Shown here piece by piece: positions 33,601 to 46,797 of a stretch of 64,000 nt of DNA. The position numbers were made by a program, and so were the translations under genes. The DNA is from Rhizoctonia solani. Taxonomy: Eukaryota; Basidiomycota; Agaricomycetes; Cantharellales; Ceratobasidiaceae. The notes below the pieces were generated by a model. It was not told the origin of the DNA and searched no databases. It was given only the letters and a program-made list of their open reading frames with translations. The stretch spans positions 1,116,001 to 1,180,000 of the forward strand of contig NC_057373.1 of the NCBI RefSeq assembly GCF_016906535.1. Reading direction: 5' to 3'. Within the stretch, counting starts at the first letter, position 1. Every line of letters starts with the position of its first letter.

Positions 33601-36600
33601 GCTGGGATTGGCCGGGTTTCTGTAAATATGACGGGGTGCTACGAGGTCTCAAACAAGTTTGAGTGTTGGGTGAGTCCTGTGTGAGGTGGAGTCAAGTCGT
33701 CTCATGTTGTCCCTATGTATGCACAGTTCAACCCCTTATCACCTCTGGCTTGGTAACAGTATGACTAAAGAATCTGCTACAGTTTATCATGAAGGCGCCG
33801 TGTATTATGCATCGCCGGGTTCCCCGACAACGCATGAAAGATGAACATCAATGCAAAAGTATCTTTGTCGGATGAGTTTTACTCCTTTACATTTGCGATG
33901 CCCAACCTGGCAAGTAATCAAGTCTTGGCATTCTGCTCTATAAGCTGTCAGAACTTTCTCGTCATGCTCTTGTGTCTTATTTTATTGGCGCCATCGTGTG
34001 GGAACTTGTCTGGGGGGGGGGGGGGAGGGGCGTGTGCGTAATGAGCCCATACGAGCGAGTGCACAATAAACACAACTCGCCCGAACCCGAATGATGCGGC
34101 CTCCGTACTATAAGTATCAGTTCGCTTACATTCAAGCATTGAGTGCCGGTTTGTAATCTACCGCGGAGGCGCGGATTCAACGAGGCTGCGTTGATTATCA
34201 AAGTCCGTGTTGAGCGGTTTTATAGATACGACCCCAGGGGCTGTTGTGATTTTATCACTATATAGCAGATGGCTAGAATTATTTATGCCTCTAATTGCTT
34301 AAACCGCTGCTCAATAAACGCAGATACGGGTACGTGACTAGTTGTTCTTCTGGATATCGATAAGAACACTTCACAAGCTTAAGTTCAATCCATGGTTTCT
34401 TCTATCGGTACCGGGCTCTTATTTCCCACTCAGTATCTTGCGGCCTAGACCTTGTTTGGAAATAGATCAATGTGTGCGCTTTGGAGGTTTATAAATCAAT
34501 GCGACAAAATTTATACCCTCTCCCCCTCCGAGCAAGATAATTGTTATGCCTTTTTGTAGATCACTGGTTCTGAGCCATGGTGGTTTACAGCCCCACATAT
34601 GCATCGTACCGTGAATGGTTTCGATACCTGTTATCAAGAATATATAAACAACCCGTGATCAGCGTATAATACATGTGTACAGGTATGTTTAGAAGGAAGG
34701 GGAGCGCTTGTTTGTTCCGCCTGAAAATAAAAATCCCGCCTCCGTTAGGTGTCAGTTACTGCTCAAAAACCATGAGGCATACAGGTGTTAAACAACGATC
34801 ACGCTTCGCCGTGGAGGCTGACGGTATATGTATCTAGTTCCGTCAGTCCCAGTTCTCAAGGTGGGCGTAAACATGATTTACTAGTATAATTCTTCATAGG
34901 AACATATTTGTATTGCAACCAGTCGCCAAAGAGGGCGTTCGAGGTCATGCTGTGCACACATGAATCGGAGTTGGTTCAAATATCCGGGGCCGAGGGCCTG
35001 ATATTCATTTTTGTGATGATTCGGTTCAAGTAATCGGTGGCGAAGCTTCCCTCCGGCCCAGCAGCTAGATACACCACCTACAACGCTTTGTAAACACAAT
35101 GCAAGAGCTCGCAATTTACCGTCATAACCTCAAGCTTGAGCGGGCAATTCTCCTACATGATTCAAATCAATGGGCTTCATGCACCACCTGATCACGATGA
35201 TACGAAGCCCCGCAGAAGTCGTTCAAGTACAGTTGGTAGAAGGACCTCTATACGAGTATGTGTAAACTTTATGAACATCGTACTCCGTGTATACATTCGT
35301 TTAGATTGATTGGTCTACTATCGTCCTTAGCTTATTTGATGCTGGTATAATTGAAGCGGTGACCCCATATGATATTAATACACCCTCGGGACTCGTACTC
35401 ATATAACTGAGGCAAAGTCGCTGCGCATATATACATCAGTGTGAAGATCCTTGAATTTGAAAGCCTAGGTTACAGACCCTATAGACCCAGAGCGCAGACG
35501 CCTATGCAGTCACGTTCGCCAATATATATAGCGATTAACAGGAATATCGAGCGTTGCTGAGATCTGCATGATGAAGCCCGCGCTTGCCATCAGTGTGCCT
35601 CAGATATTTACAAAGGTCCTGTGGTGTAGTGCCGTTCAAATTATCAAATTTGTTTCCAACCAAATGGGCGGCACAATGTGCGCCAAATTATTGGCGTAGT
35701 AAACGGCCACCTTAGTACGTCTTATTGCCGACCCGTTCATGTGTTTTGAAACATACAGTCAACTGATGTTTCAAAATGATATGTCCGTACGCGGCCTAAA
35801 CCTCTGTTTGTTGTGGGACTAATGCTACTACTAAGAATTATGTTATCCTGGTACTTGAAGGCTCTGGAAATGACATGCATATAAGTCAGTCACGTAACGA
35901 GAACACCATACACGTTTTGGTGTATTCAAGTGAGAACAATAGCCAAACTATGATAGGTCAACTAAAATTCGAAACATTTCTTTAGAAAATTCGTTCTGCC
36001 GATCACTCGGTTGACGAGCTCTTCAGTTGTACACTACTGTTAGTTTCCGATCGACACACAAGCAGGTTTGTTTCGGGGATAGGCGTTACTTAGGAGGGAT
36101 AGTGGGACGCGTGCATTCTCACTTGGTTAATATCATGGGCGTCGTCTCGATCTTAATTCAGTTATGTGGGTCCGTGAGCTGAGATGTAACCTCAATCTTG
36201 TATAGCAATACCTTAATAGAATGATTCTAGGGTATTACAGTTAAATATATAACCATAAGAAAGTTTGAGTTCAAGTCTCCTGTTCAAATCTTAATATACA
36301 TATGTATTCCCTCACGCATGTAATATATGGCCAGGGTGTATCCTAGAGTATCAAACTATCGACTCCGAGCAGATCTCTGAGTCTAGGCCTTACGATATCC
36401 CTCACTATCTGACATGAGTACATGCTTACACGTCACCTAGCAGTGGCACTCCACGCGGATCACTCACTCACATGCTCACAATCCCAAACCTGGGTGACGA
36501 GTACTGATTGCACATTGGTATCTGATCGTTTCCGTATTCTTTCACCGCAACGTCATCCTTTCCAGGTGCCTCAGCCTCGAGATGGCCTGTACGTCAAAAT

Positions 36601-38521
36601 GTAAGTATTTTTTTTCCAGATGGTACTACAGAAGGTATATGCGAGAGGGATAGGTCGGTGCGTGCACCCAGTCATGTAGTGAGATTCAAAGTCTACCACT
36701 GATGATAATCAAGTGTCGGTCGGAACAGCTACAGCTGATAAAGAAGTGTAGCAATCGAGATAGATCATATGCTAAAGTATCACCTGCAAAGTAACTGCAA
36801 ACTTTGGTAGGGATCGTGATCAAAGCATATAGGAAGGCGTTAGGGAACCTTTGAAACGCAGCCTCGTCCATAATATCATTACTCAACCTTGTACAGTTTT
36901 GCATTTATTCCGGTCGTTTTGTTCCATTAGGTACGTGTATCGTGGCTGCGCGGGATACGAGAAGTACCAAATACCGACAACGGATTATGAAATGGGGCTG
37001 GTTCATCGGAGAGCTAATCATAATGCTGTCCAGCAGCTCTCATTGATCGGTGCTCCATATATCATAATTAATATAAAAAATTAAGTGCTCCGTAATAATA
37101 TTCATTTCTCGGACTACGTACAAGTGAAAGGCTTGAGGAGGCGAAGTAGCTGGGCTCGAGAATGGAAGTGCTTGTAATTGTAAATCCTTACAGTTTTGTA
37201 TCACGGGTGTTAATATTGGGTACACAAATTCTCGAGCTTATGTCTATTGGTTAACTGAGAGGTCGGCTTGTTCTCCAGTTGGATTGGGATAGATCGTAAA
37301 GTCCCTGTTGGAGAAGCATGGACAGTATCACGTGACAGCGTGTAAGGAGCCCACCAGATTGCTTGGAACTTGGAAGTTTGTGACCTCCCCCAATCGAATT
37401 ATGAAACCAACGGGCATTAAAATGGGGGGGGGGGTAACTAGTATAATTAATGGGACGAATATAACCGGGCTGTAATTCAATCTCAAATCGGGTTGAGATC
37501 AGAGCTCTATTGAACATCGTGGGGTGTGGGTATAAGGGAACAAATGAGATGAAAATGCAACCTACGGCATATAGTATATCGATTGATGAATTTACTGGAA
37601 TATGTGAAAATGATATGGGCCTTTAGCGTCATACTATTTCCGGATCAACGCATTGCGGGGGCAACGGCTCGGTTCTTACCTCGTCTCTAAGTGAGGAATT
37701 CCAGCTGCGGTGGCTCAATGTAATACTATCAAACAGCCATCCGTGGCGCCATCCGCCAGCATCGGAGTGATTTCAATTGACATCGCTTTGGTTCCTGCTC
37801 CGATCAACCTGTAGACGCTGCCATCACAGCCTTGGCAGACTGTATCTCCTCGGAGACTCATACGTCAATGAGCTTTGAAGTACCGACCGCCATGGCAGTG
37901 TGGCATCGAGCCATCTAAGTGACGTCGAACAGAACATTCAGTCACTTTGGAATAGAGGCGATAGTCGGGTATACGGGCGGAGCATATCTGTAATATACTT
38001 GCAATGAGGCAAAAGAACCGATTGTAATGTCCCTTTTTGGGAATCTTTTTTATGAGAAATACTATCCATTGGCTCTAAGTTCCGATATCATTCAAGAAGG
38101 TGGTACTCATTATGAGTTATGGGCTTATTCTCCCACTTACAATTCTGGGTCCGGCGTCTATGGCCGGAATCTGAATCCAGTCCGATCAGGGTCCAAACCA
38201 CATAAAGTGCGGGACTGAGGCCCAAGCTGAGCCCATATACAAGCAAACGCGCACCTCAGCTCTCCCACTGGCAACTTGAACTCCCAGGTGAGCTCGCTAT
38301 AGCTTTCACACGATAGGATCTAACTACTACATTGCAATCTCAAACTTCCCACCCTAACACATACCTGCCTGCTCCCAAAACCTACAAAATACCCCAGCTC
38401 GGTCGGTATTTGCTGTCAGTACCAACCTAGCTTCTATCTTCTACGCCTTCTACGCAAGCTTGCTGTCTTGATTGCAACACCTCTCTTCAATAAATTTTAA
38501 TACTTAACAACCTACACTACC
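33601..38521. other. Gene-poor stretch, about 4.9 kb
   Basis: AT-rich sequence in which all open frames are short and lack domains, plausible splice chains or codon bias. I saw no transposase, reverse transcriptase, long terminal repeat or inverted repeat, and no confident tRNA. Two G homopolymers (near 34010-34030 and 37423-37436) stand out. The right end (38.2-38.5 kb) is CT-rich and is probably the ARO2 promoter. Confidence 0.5.
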
Positions 38522-40019
38522 ATGTCTACTTTCGGTCGCGCCTTCCGTGTCACCACCTACGGTGAATCTCACTGCCCCTCCGTCGGATGCATTGTCGACG
38601 GTGTCCCTCCTGTGAGTAATCGGTTATTTTCGAATATATCCGATGGCCACTGATTACCTTGGCGTTTAACACAGGGCATGCAACTCGTCGAGGCTGACGT
38701 TCAGACCCAATTGACCCGCCGCCGTCCTGGTCAGTCTAACTTGACTACCCCCCGTGATGAGAAGGACCAAGTCGTCATCCACTCGGGTGTGGAGCACGGT
38801 GTTACGCTTGGTACCCCGATCGCTCTCCAAGTCCGCAACCAGGACCAGCGCCCTCACGATTACACCGAGACCGACTTCTACCCCCGTCCCTCTCATGCCG
38901 ACTACACCTACCTCGAGAAGTACGGTGTTAAGGCTTCTTCCGGTGGGGGGCGCTCTTCGGCCCGTGAGACCATCGGCCGTGTTGCTGCTGGTGCCATTGC
39001 CGAGAAGTACTTGAAGATTGCCTTTGGCATCGAAATCGTTGCTTTCGTCGCCTCCGTCGGCAAAATTCATATCCCTAGCAGCACTGGTGCTGCCGCCACT
39101 GGTAAGTATTATAGTGTCTCTTAAGTTTATATCAATATTAAATACCGCATACAGGCGAGAGCGAGGACCCCGACTTTGCTGAGGACGCTCTCTCCCCTGA
39201 GTACGTCAAGCTCCTTCAGACTGTCACTCGCGAGGAGGTCGACAAATACACTACTCGCTGCCCTCACCCTGAGACTTCTGAAAAGATGACCCAGGTAGGT
39301 AGTTCTGAGTGGTCAGAGGATATCTATCTTATTCCCTATATAGCGCATCCTTCGTGCCAAGGAAGCCCAGGATTCCATCGGTGGTACTGTTGTCTGTGTT
39401 ATCCGCAACGTACCTGCCGGCCTCGGGGAGCCTGTGTTCGATAAGTTTGAAGCTGAGCTCGCTCATGCCATGCTCTCTATCCCCGCCACCAAGGGCTTCG
39501 AAATCGGCTCCGGTTTCAAGGGCTGCGAGGTTCCAGGGTCGCGCCACAACGACCCCTTCGTCGCGAGCGAGGGAGGCCGCCTCCGCACCACCACCAACTG
39601 GTCTGGAGGTATCCAGGGTGGTATCACCAACGGCGAAGACATCTACTTCCGGTAAGCTACCTTAAATGAACTCTATAAATACGGTACTTACATGGCATTT
39701 AACTAGCCTTGGCTTCAAGTCCCCAGCAACGATCTCTCAGGCTCAGTCTACCGCCCAGTACAACGGTACTGCCGGTTCCCTCGCCGCTCGTGGCCGCCAC
39801 GACCCTTGCGTTGTCCCTCGTGCCATTCCTATCGTTGAGGCCATGGCCGCTATCGTTGTCCTTGAGTGAGTGTGCATAAGCCTGGAGATATGAAATATGA
39901 CTGATTGAATTGTTTCCTTCAGCCAACTCTTGCTCCAGCAGGGCCGCAACACTGCTGCCAACCTCCTCCCTCCCGTTACGACTCTCCCTCCTACCATGGT
40001 GTTCCCCGGACGTAGATAA
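38522..40019 (+). CDS. ARO2: Chorismate synthase
   Basis: Last enzyme of the shikimate pathway, 5-enolpyruvylshikimate-3-phosphate to chorismate, needing reduced FMN. Six exons: 38522-38611, 38675-39101, 39155-39294, 39344-39651, 39707-39865, 39923-40019. They give 406 residues with no frame break. Motifs: [20 protein letters not shown] (signature 1), [74 protein letters not shown] and [20 protein letters not shown] (signature 3). The length is above that of yeast Aro2 (376), with the excess in the middle and C-terminal regions. The coding part is clearly richer in C/G third positions than most neighbours, which suggests high expression. Confidence 0.98.
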
Positions 40020-40404
40020 GCGGCTTCCGTCGCGCCGAGTGCTGGCACAAACCCCGATGGTCGTTGTTCGGTAGTCAGTAGGAATTGTTATTTGCACAAC
40101 GCTCATTACTGTGTAACTTGTGTGTATTCTTGAATCTCGGTGTATTGTGCAGTATTTCTAGAAATTCATATCATATTTGGCTTGAATATCGTTTTTGATA
40201 CGAAGCAAAAAGAAAATGGGACTGTAATACACACGACTACGAAAGCGATGATTAATTAGTACAACGACGAAGGAAAGGAATAACACCGTATCTAACTCGG
40301 AAGATAAATGGATACTGTACATGTAAATGTTCGCGTGTTTTACCCCAATCTGGTACCCAATAGCAGATACTATATGAAACCAAAAAGCGCATGCCCAAAA
40401 GATT

Positions 40405-41686
40405 ACTCGGCATAGGGATCGTCTACACATAACCCACATGTGAATTGTTCAACTTTATATAACCACCACTATAGCTTGGTTAGAACTGTGTTTCGTATAC
40501 GTGGGGCAAAAAAATTTATCACTCACATTCCAGTTCATGAGTCTCTTTGGCCACGGCCCAAATATGACATCTTCCTCAGTTTTCCTTGCTGCTCGCCTTG
40601 CACGGTCCAGTTCCGCGTCAACATCGATCTCTCTCGCAACCATCGTAGTACTCATTTGAGGCGTTGCACCATAACGGGCTACCCTCGGATGACTTACTAA
40701 ACCTGTTCGCTCATCGGCCTCGTTGTCAATATCAGTGCGCTCCTCTTCTGATTCGTCTCTCCTACCGCGGGCCTTGCGTGTGTTCCGGCCTCGCGTTGAA
40801 CTCGGCCGTCGCCGATTTAACCACAAACTCGCCGCCTCGGCGCTCATCATCTCACTTAAACTCTCTCCGGGATGAATACCACTCCCAACGGCGTGCGCAG
40901 CGGAAACAGGGCCAACCCCGAATATACGGCCAGCGGCTCCTCTGGATAGTATGCTCTCCTCTGTAGGGCCTCGAAGAGGTGCAGACACGGAAGAAGATTC
41001 AGATATAGAGGACGAACGAGAGCCATGATTGGTGGGACTACGTATGGTAGACGCGATTCGAACACGAGATCGGAAGTGCACAAGCCTACTTCGAGAGGGA
41101 GGGGGCTGATTGGTTGTTTCGAACTGAGGCTGCAGTTCATGCTCGGGATCACCGTTTGCTTCCAGAGGGATTATGGCTGTTGGGTCGGCGGGGTCAGGGG
41201 GGTCCACAGCGACCGTATGAACAACTGGGCTCGACGAGGGCGAGTTGGGGGATTCTCCAGGATGATCGTAAAGTAGGTGTATTCCTGGGTCGTCGTCTAC
41301 AGTGGGAGGTACATGGTGCTGTTCATTCTCACTCTCAAGGGTTTCGCTAGCAGAGTCTGAATCGCTCTCAATTTCTGATGGCTCTGCTGCTGGAAATTTC
41401 TGCGTCGAACCGCGCATCTGTGGGTCAGGCTGTTGCATCCGCTTAAGCTTGGCCTCTGGGAGGGGTGTTTAGAGTGAACATGTCGAAACATATGAAAATA
41501 TGTACCTAGTCTTGTAAGATACTCCTGGTCTTCTTCATGCTTAGTCTTGAGTGTCCATTGGAAAGGCGCGGCGGGTGTGTTGGTGTTATCTCCTGACTTT
41601 GTTGGCCAACTGGAGCCTGAGCTGCTTTCGTCTGATTCTGGCATGAGGATCGTTGTGACTGTAGATGAGATCACACATCCCGTCAT
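40405..41686 (-). CDS. Hypothetical acidic, low-complexity protein
   Basis: Start either ATG 41686 or the in-frame ATG 41644 (MPESDESSSGSSWPTKSGDN). Exon 1 ends KHEEDQEYLTRL; an intron (GTACAT donor, CCCAG acceptor) leads to EAKLKRMQQPDPQ and a long acidic/Ser-rich part. The better conserved-looking C-terminal segment is EIDVDAELDRARRAARKTEE, DVIFGPWPKRLMNWN, followed by a GTGAGT donor. The last exon is probably short (VDDPYAE, stop near 40405). I do not recognise the family. It is transcribed divergently from the DUF7704-like gene, with only about 100-140 nt between start codons. Confidence 0.5.
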
Positions 41687-41786
41687 GAGGTAAGCTTCAT
41701 GTCGAGAATGTCATAAGCGCCGATCCGTGGATTGACAGCCTGTGTGGTGAACGTTTGTGTTTGACTATAGCCATTCTCGAAAAAAG
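41687..41786. promoter_or_regulatory. Compact bidirectional promoter
   Basis: The start codons of the minus-strand gene (41686 or 41644) and the plus-strand gene (41787) are about 100-140 nt apart, so both promoters must share or overlap this interval. No named motif is visible. Confidence 0.45.
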
Positions 41787-42547
41787 ATGGCTGAGCCTCG
41801 TTGGGCACTCGGCGGACTCTATAAGTTTGTATTTTTGCACTTGGAACCTTTGTCTACTATCACGCCTGCAATTGTTACATTTATATTCCCAGGCGCAACA
41901 TGGTTTTATAACCAGCTTGTTCCAGGTTTGCCTACAGTTCCCGATTCTGACGTAGACACCCGCGCAAGGATGGCGGTACTTCAGCTCGCCAATTGTTAGT
42001 TTGCCTTTGAAGAAGTCTTCATCCATCTACTTATCGAGACTAACCGTTCTGGTATACTTGTTACCAGGCTATATGCTGCTTAGTTTAATGTCCTCATTCG
42101 TCTTTCGAGCTATACGTGATGCATTGCCTCATGATCAAATATCGCAGGAGAAAATTGTTGGAGCTACTTTAGTCGCGCTGGCTATTGCGGATGTAAGTTC
42201 ACTCACAACAAGCTTGAGGGTATGACATTATTAATCATTCAAATGATAGATCACCCAGTACGTACTAGCGCCCCAGTAGTGATTCTGATTGACTTTTTTC
42301 TAGCGTTTTGGGGACATTTGTTGCCCTGCCTGCAGACGTGGCCTATACCCCTGGGAGTTGGAATGCGACAACGCACGGCAACATCACATTTACCTTATTC
42401 TTGTTTCTAACTAGGTAAGACCAGGTTTAACGGAATAATGATGTCAAGAACTAGGCCCATTGTTATCCACCCTTTTCTACACGTAGGGTCGCTTGGATGC
42501 TGAAAATTGGGCGAAGGAAACTTGTAGAACACCGGAAAACGGACTAG
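41787..42547 (+). CDS. DUF7704-like four-TM membrane protein, copy 1
   Basis: Five exons: 41787-41994, about 42068-42192, 42250-42257 (8 nt), 42304-42414 and 42487-42547. Order: MAEPRWALGGLYKFVFLHLE, PLSTITPAIVTFIFPGATWF (TM1), CYMLLSLMSSFVFRAIRDAL (TM2), QEKIVGATLVALAIAD, ITH, VLGTFVALPADVAYTPGSWN, ITFTLFLFLTRVAWMLKIGR and a basic end. About 170 residues with four hydrophobic segments. Fungal genomes hold many such proteins, annotated DUF7704 without known function; the family name is from memory. The frame is intact. The 8-nt exon and the 57-nt intron before it recur in the second copy at 57.2-58.0 kb. Confidence 0.75.
42250..42257 (+). other. 8-nt microexon, DUF7704-like copy 1
   Basis: ATAG|ATCACCCA|GTACGT. 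It encodes Ile, Thr and two bases of His between intron 42193-42249 (57 nt) and intron 42258-42303 (46 nt). The paralog has ATCTCTCA in the same place. Confidence 0.85.
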
Positions 42548-42603
42548 GCTGAAAGTAGAGGAGCCCGAGCCCACGGGAATATTTATCGTTTGTACCCCCA
42601 CTC

Positions 42604-43069
42604 TTATAACTGATGAAACGCATAATTCTCGGGTTGCAATGTTTATATTCCATAGACATACGTATTGAAGTGCGTAATGCATGGCTTTGCGCTTGAGTCG
42701 TGCAATATCAATACTAGAACTTTTATGTATAATCACGGCAGTTGTCGGACGATCACGAGGAACGCGGGGGGAGGGGGAAGATGATGGATCCTTCGGTTGT
42801 CGTTTGGGCCGGGGGTGGTTCCGTGATCGTAACGATTCCGGTAGCACCTGACTTGATTGATGGTCGGGGAAAGGATCACCGAGCTCGAGGATGTGAGTAA
42901 CAACGTTGTCTGGCTTGCTTGACACAACCACCAGTTTGCGCCTCCGGAACGCTTGGAATACAAGACGATTTACGTCGTTTGTATCTGTAATTAATTTTTA
43001 GCCTGGTGTGGTGGCGACGTTGAGTCCAGCAATCTGTCGTAGGTTGCTGTGGGTACACGTTCTGTCATT
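42604..43069 (-). CDS. Unrecognised small protein, structure uncertain
   Basis: The most coding-like part reads TNDVNRLVFQAFRRRKLVVV, SKPDNVVTHILELGDPFPDH, then a basic Pro/Ser linker and PTTAVIIHKSSSIDIARLKR ending HYALQYL after a GTATGT/ATCAG intron (stop 42604-42606). The probable start is ATG 43069 (MTERVPTATYDRLLDS), but the first splice is not solved. Ignoring the last intron would run the frame into the convergent DUF7704-like gene, which is less likely. No family recognised. Confidence 0.35.
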
Positions 43070-43376
43070 GCGACAGTGAGTACGCTCACCTCCTCTGACT
43101 CTTACTGCGCCCCCTCTCCCCACCTTAGGTGAATCTGCTCTGACTGCTTTTCACCTTACCCGCCATCGCAGGATCGATTAGGCTGGTCCACACGCTCTTT
43201 TACTCGGTGAGTTGGATTTAATCTGAAATTTACTTGAAATCAAACTGGCTGATCGCTGATTCCAACTTTTTGTGCTCCGTACGAAAATATTCCACTAATC
43301 TTCAGCGCGCAGGACGCATTGTTGATGCAGCTCTCCTGGTGAGGTTCAACCGGATCTGCAAGGCGACGTCGCCTCC

Positions 43377-46145
43377 ATGTCGCAAAACATCCGTGTTATT
43401 ACCACATTCCAATTTGTGTGTCCTGTCACTACGAACGGCGTCGTTTCTACCACTACTCTTCCCATCGGTGCCTCTCCCTTACCAAGAGCAGTTCGTCCAA
43501 CGAATTCGGCTATTACCACAGTAAACGGAGGATCTTCCCTAACAACCTTGCTTCCGTCAGAGAACATGTCAACCGCACTCCCTTCCGCAACTCCTGTGAC
43601 CACAACGATACTTACAACACTTCCAAATGGCGAAGTATCATCCATCGTCACGGCCACTATGCTCCCTCCGCTCACTACTGCCACTCGTACCGTCGGTATC
43701 ATTCCGTTCACTACCACTCTCACTGTCGATACCTTCCCTTCACCGCGTCCGGCCAACCTTGATGCTTACCTCCCCGCTTATGCTGCCTATGGAGATGTAT
43801 GTAACACTTTTATGACTTTAAGTCATGGATTGCTGATGGGGTATCATTCGTAGGGTTCGCTCGTCACGCCCCTGTACATCCAATCGTCCACAAACGAGCA
43901 TATACGCATATTTATTACAGGTGCACTATTGATGCTCTTCATCCGGAACATTTTCGCATCGATAGACTACCTCAGACGCACAAGCTCTCGGGATAGGACA
44001 CTCTTCTGGCTCTTGCTCATTAGCCAAATGTGGGGGCCAGTGAGGTTCATACCTATAGCTGCTGGTTTCTTTAGCAAGGTAACGGATTGCAGAGCGTATG
44101 TATTATCTAATTTTCCGTTTCCTCTGACACTCAATCACCTCCTTCCAGGATCCAGATTATTTCATACATTGCTTTGGAAATCTCTTACAGCATTTTGGTA
44201 CGCTGTTCCACTACCAGAAAGGATGTAACTCTAATTTGCCATTAGATAACTTTCATTCTTGGAATGAAAGCCTATCGATGTTTAGAGCGGTCTAGATTTG
44301 TGCTAGCTGTAATAGGAATAATACAGCTCGCGGCGTACGTTCTCTATATTGTTGGCCTCCCCTCGACCAGCGTCACTCGTGACTTGAGCGGTTAGTTCGA
44401 TTCAGTTGCCCTCTGTGATCTTCTGACAGTTCTATAGGTGACTGTCTCAATATGGCCACTACGCCGTTTATCAATACCGCTCTATTACTTCAATTCGTTG
44501 AAACCGTTTTCATCTTCTGTTGTTGTGCGTCAATCGTTTTCTACGGGTTCCACATGCCTGACGCCCAGTCTTTCAGTCTTGTATGCGGTCATTAGATCAT
44601 CCAGGAGGTCCGCTACGCAAGGCCGCATGTCTATCGCACTGTCTAGCGCGGTAGGTGTAGCTTCAGCAGTTGCGCCTATCGCTTCTCCTCGGACCGGAGA
44701 AACAATGCAAGCCCAGGCCGTTCAGGAGAAGCGTGGTTGGTGGGACTATGTACCCGATAGCCATATCGGTACAGGTCCTGGCGGCCCAGGTAGTCCCGAG
44801 TTCTTACCAACAAACCAATCTCCCAACAACCAGGGAACCATCGATGATAATGTTCACCCTGTAGAAACTTGGAGGTCGAAGATTGTATCGGCCATCTGGA
44901 AACGGGGAGACGCACCCAACTTACAGTCTCGTCCAACTAGTCCAGGTGTCCTATTCCACGCAAGTCGTCCGTTCACGGGGAAGAACCTATCCCTCATCCA
45001 AACCGCAGTGCATTTGGGACATTACCTGAGAAACCGAATCCCATGCCTGAGCTTGCTCTGGTGGACAGCAGAACTGGGCTAGCAACCGGCATTGAATCGG
45101 CTCGAACGGGGACAGGGGCTCGCTCACGGGGAAAAACTTCGCGGGGAACAAGAAGCATAATGGAGAGACAAACTTTTAGTGGGATTATGCGCATGCCCAA
45201 GATGATACTTCTTCGGACGGTCATGAAAGACGAGGTAAGGCACGCCGGTTTGAGTTCATTCAGTAGCGATTAATCAATTTATAGCTTTTATACACATCGG
45301 CCGTCGCGCTTACCTGCATAATCTCCACCATCGGCCTCGTCCTTGGTGCAGCAAAGCACAACCTTCTCTTTGGTGGTTCGCTTTGGCTCGAAATCAATTG
45401 GGCGATAGTCAGTTTGCTGGTCATGCGTTCGTATGCTCAAGTCATTGCGCGACAAGAGCGTGAAGCAGTTCTACAGGATCCCAGCGCTTGGAACGTTGCT
45501 GTTAGAACGGAAGACGGGCTAGGTCGCTCCCCTTTTCTCCGTCGAGGAGCGATGGACTACGGGTTTTCCCGCGCTCAGAGGGTCCCACCATCTTTCATCT
45601 CGAGGCGGTCTGATATTAGTTCTCGTGCGTTTTACCCCTCCCCTAGAAGAAGGCCTAACACGTTGAGCGTGAGCGATTATGGGAGCGCAATCGAACGCGC
45701 ACGACGCGCAGATGACTCGAGACCGCCCACACAGCCGCTGCCACCCATGGATCCAGATGACCCCTTCTCCGAGTTTGAGCGTATCGTAAGCATGCCGCGG
45801 GCACGGGACCGAGAACCTGGATCACCTGTTCCTTCTTCTCTGCATGGTGGGAGAACATGGCACGACGATGACGAGCCTGGGCCGAGTGATTCGGTATCAC
45901 AAGCACCAGGGCCTAGGCGTAGTCTGCGAGGGCCCCCACCAACGGTCCCTAGGCGAGGCGCTGTGACAGATTATTCGACGGATATTGGAACTCTAAGTAT
46001 ATTGGGGATCGTACCACGAAAATCGATCGACCCAGGGCCCCCGTCACCACACGGAAGTGGTAGTCGGGCTTCGAGCGCATACGAACCAAGTTTCATTGAA
46101 CAGTCACCAGAAACACCCATCGGGCCTCGAATCACCCATTCATAA
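43377..46145 (+). CDS. Ser/Thr-rich multi-TM protein
   Basis: ATG 43377. The N-terminal 150 residues are Thr/Ser/Pro-rich (for example SATPVTTTILTTLPNGEVSS) and look like an extracellular, O-glycosylated mucin-like part, though no clear signal peptide is visible. Then come TM segments: IFITGALLMLFIRNIFASID, RTLFWLLLISQMWGPVRFIP, VTIITFILGMKAYRCLERSR, FVLAVIGIIQLAAYVLYIVG, INTALLLQFVETVFIFCCC and, later, YTSAVALTCIISTIGLVLGA and SLWLEINWAIVSLLVMRSYA. A Ser/Pro-rich cytosolic tail ends at stop 46143-46145. Layout suggests a membrane sensor, but I know no function. Frames change at about 44570 and at 44991-44993 (CCC), both consistent with one lost base. Confidence 0.6.
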
Positions 46146-46797
46146 CATTCTGTTTTTCTCTGGCCTGAATTATTTGGACTATACGAACAATTTCGTTCTT
46201 TAGTCGAGTGTTAGTCACTTTTATTTTTTTTTTCTTCCCTTTTCGCCTCGTTTGGCAATGTATTTTTTCACAAGCTGGCTCTTTTCTATCACTACTTTGA
46301 CATATGTTGACTCTTTCATTTGAATGATATACACTCATTGAATCTCATTCCTCTATCTGGGTTTCAACACTGGCATACAAGACACCTTTTTATTTCATTT
46401 ATTTATTTTATTTAGTACACGAGAAAACGGACAGGACGGGAGACCCAATTGGAACCACAGTGTTTTGTAATATATGACACCAAAGGCTTGTGACAGGGTT
46501 ACGATGCTGCGAATCCGGACGTCAACTGGGACTGAAAAGACTTCTTGGTCCAAGTGCGCCTGATCCGACTGGTCCCATAGCTATCCACGATCGGTTTGGT
46601 GTGCATGACACACTTTTTGGATTTTTATTATATCATCTGACTGTTGCTCTGACCCTTATCTCTTTCTTCTGGTATCAGGTCTTGCTATTGGGACTGCCTG
46701 GGTTAACTGGCTTTGGATATCTTGTTTTCTTGCTTCAGCTCTTAGATTTTCGATTGGACGAGAGACGGCCAACTTTTCCAGTAACTAGATTACTAAT

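Noticed and set aside
34005..34030. G homopolymer as a possible G-quadruplex or telomeric repeat
   Set aside because: A single uninterrupted G run without the TTAGGG pattern; better explained as a simple repeat.
36240..36300. B-box-like sequence suggesting a tRNA
   Set aside because: GTTCAAATC is present but no matching acceptor stem or A box could be placed around it.
38666..39070. 134-codon minus-strand frame opposite ARO2
   Set aside because: Antisense shadow of strongly biased ARO2 codons.
42407..42603. Extension of the minus-strand hypothetical protein into the DUF7704-like gene
   Set aside because: It would overlap the well-supported last exon of a convergent gene; a GTATGT/ATCAG intron gives an earlier stop.
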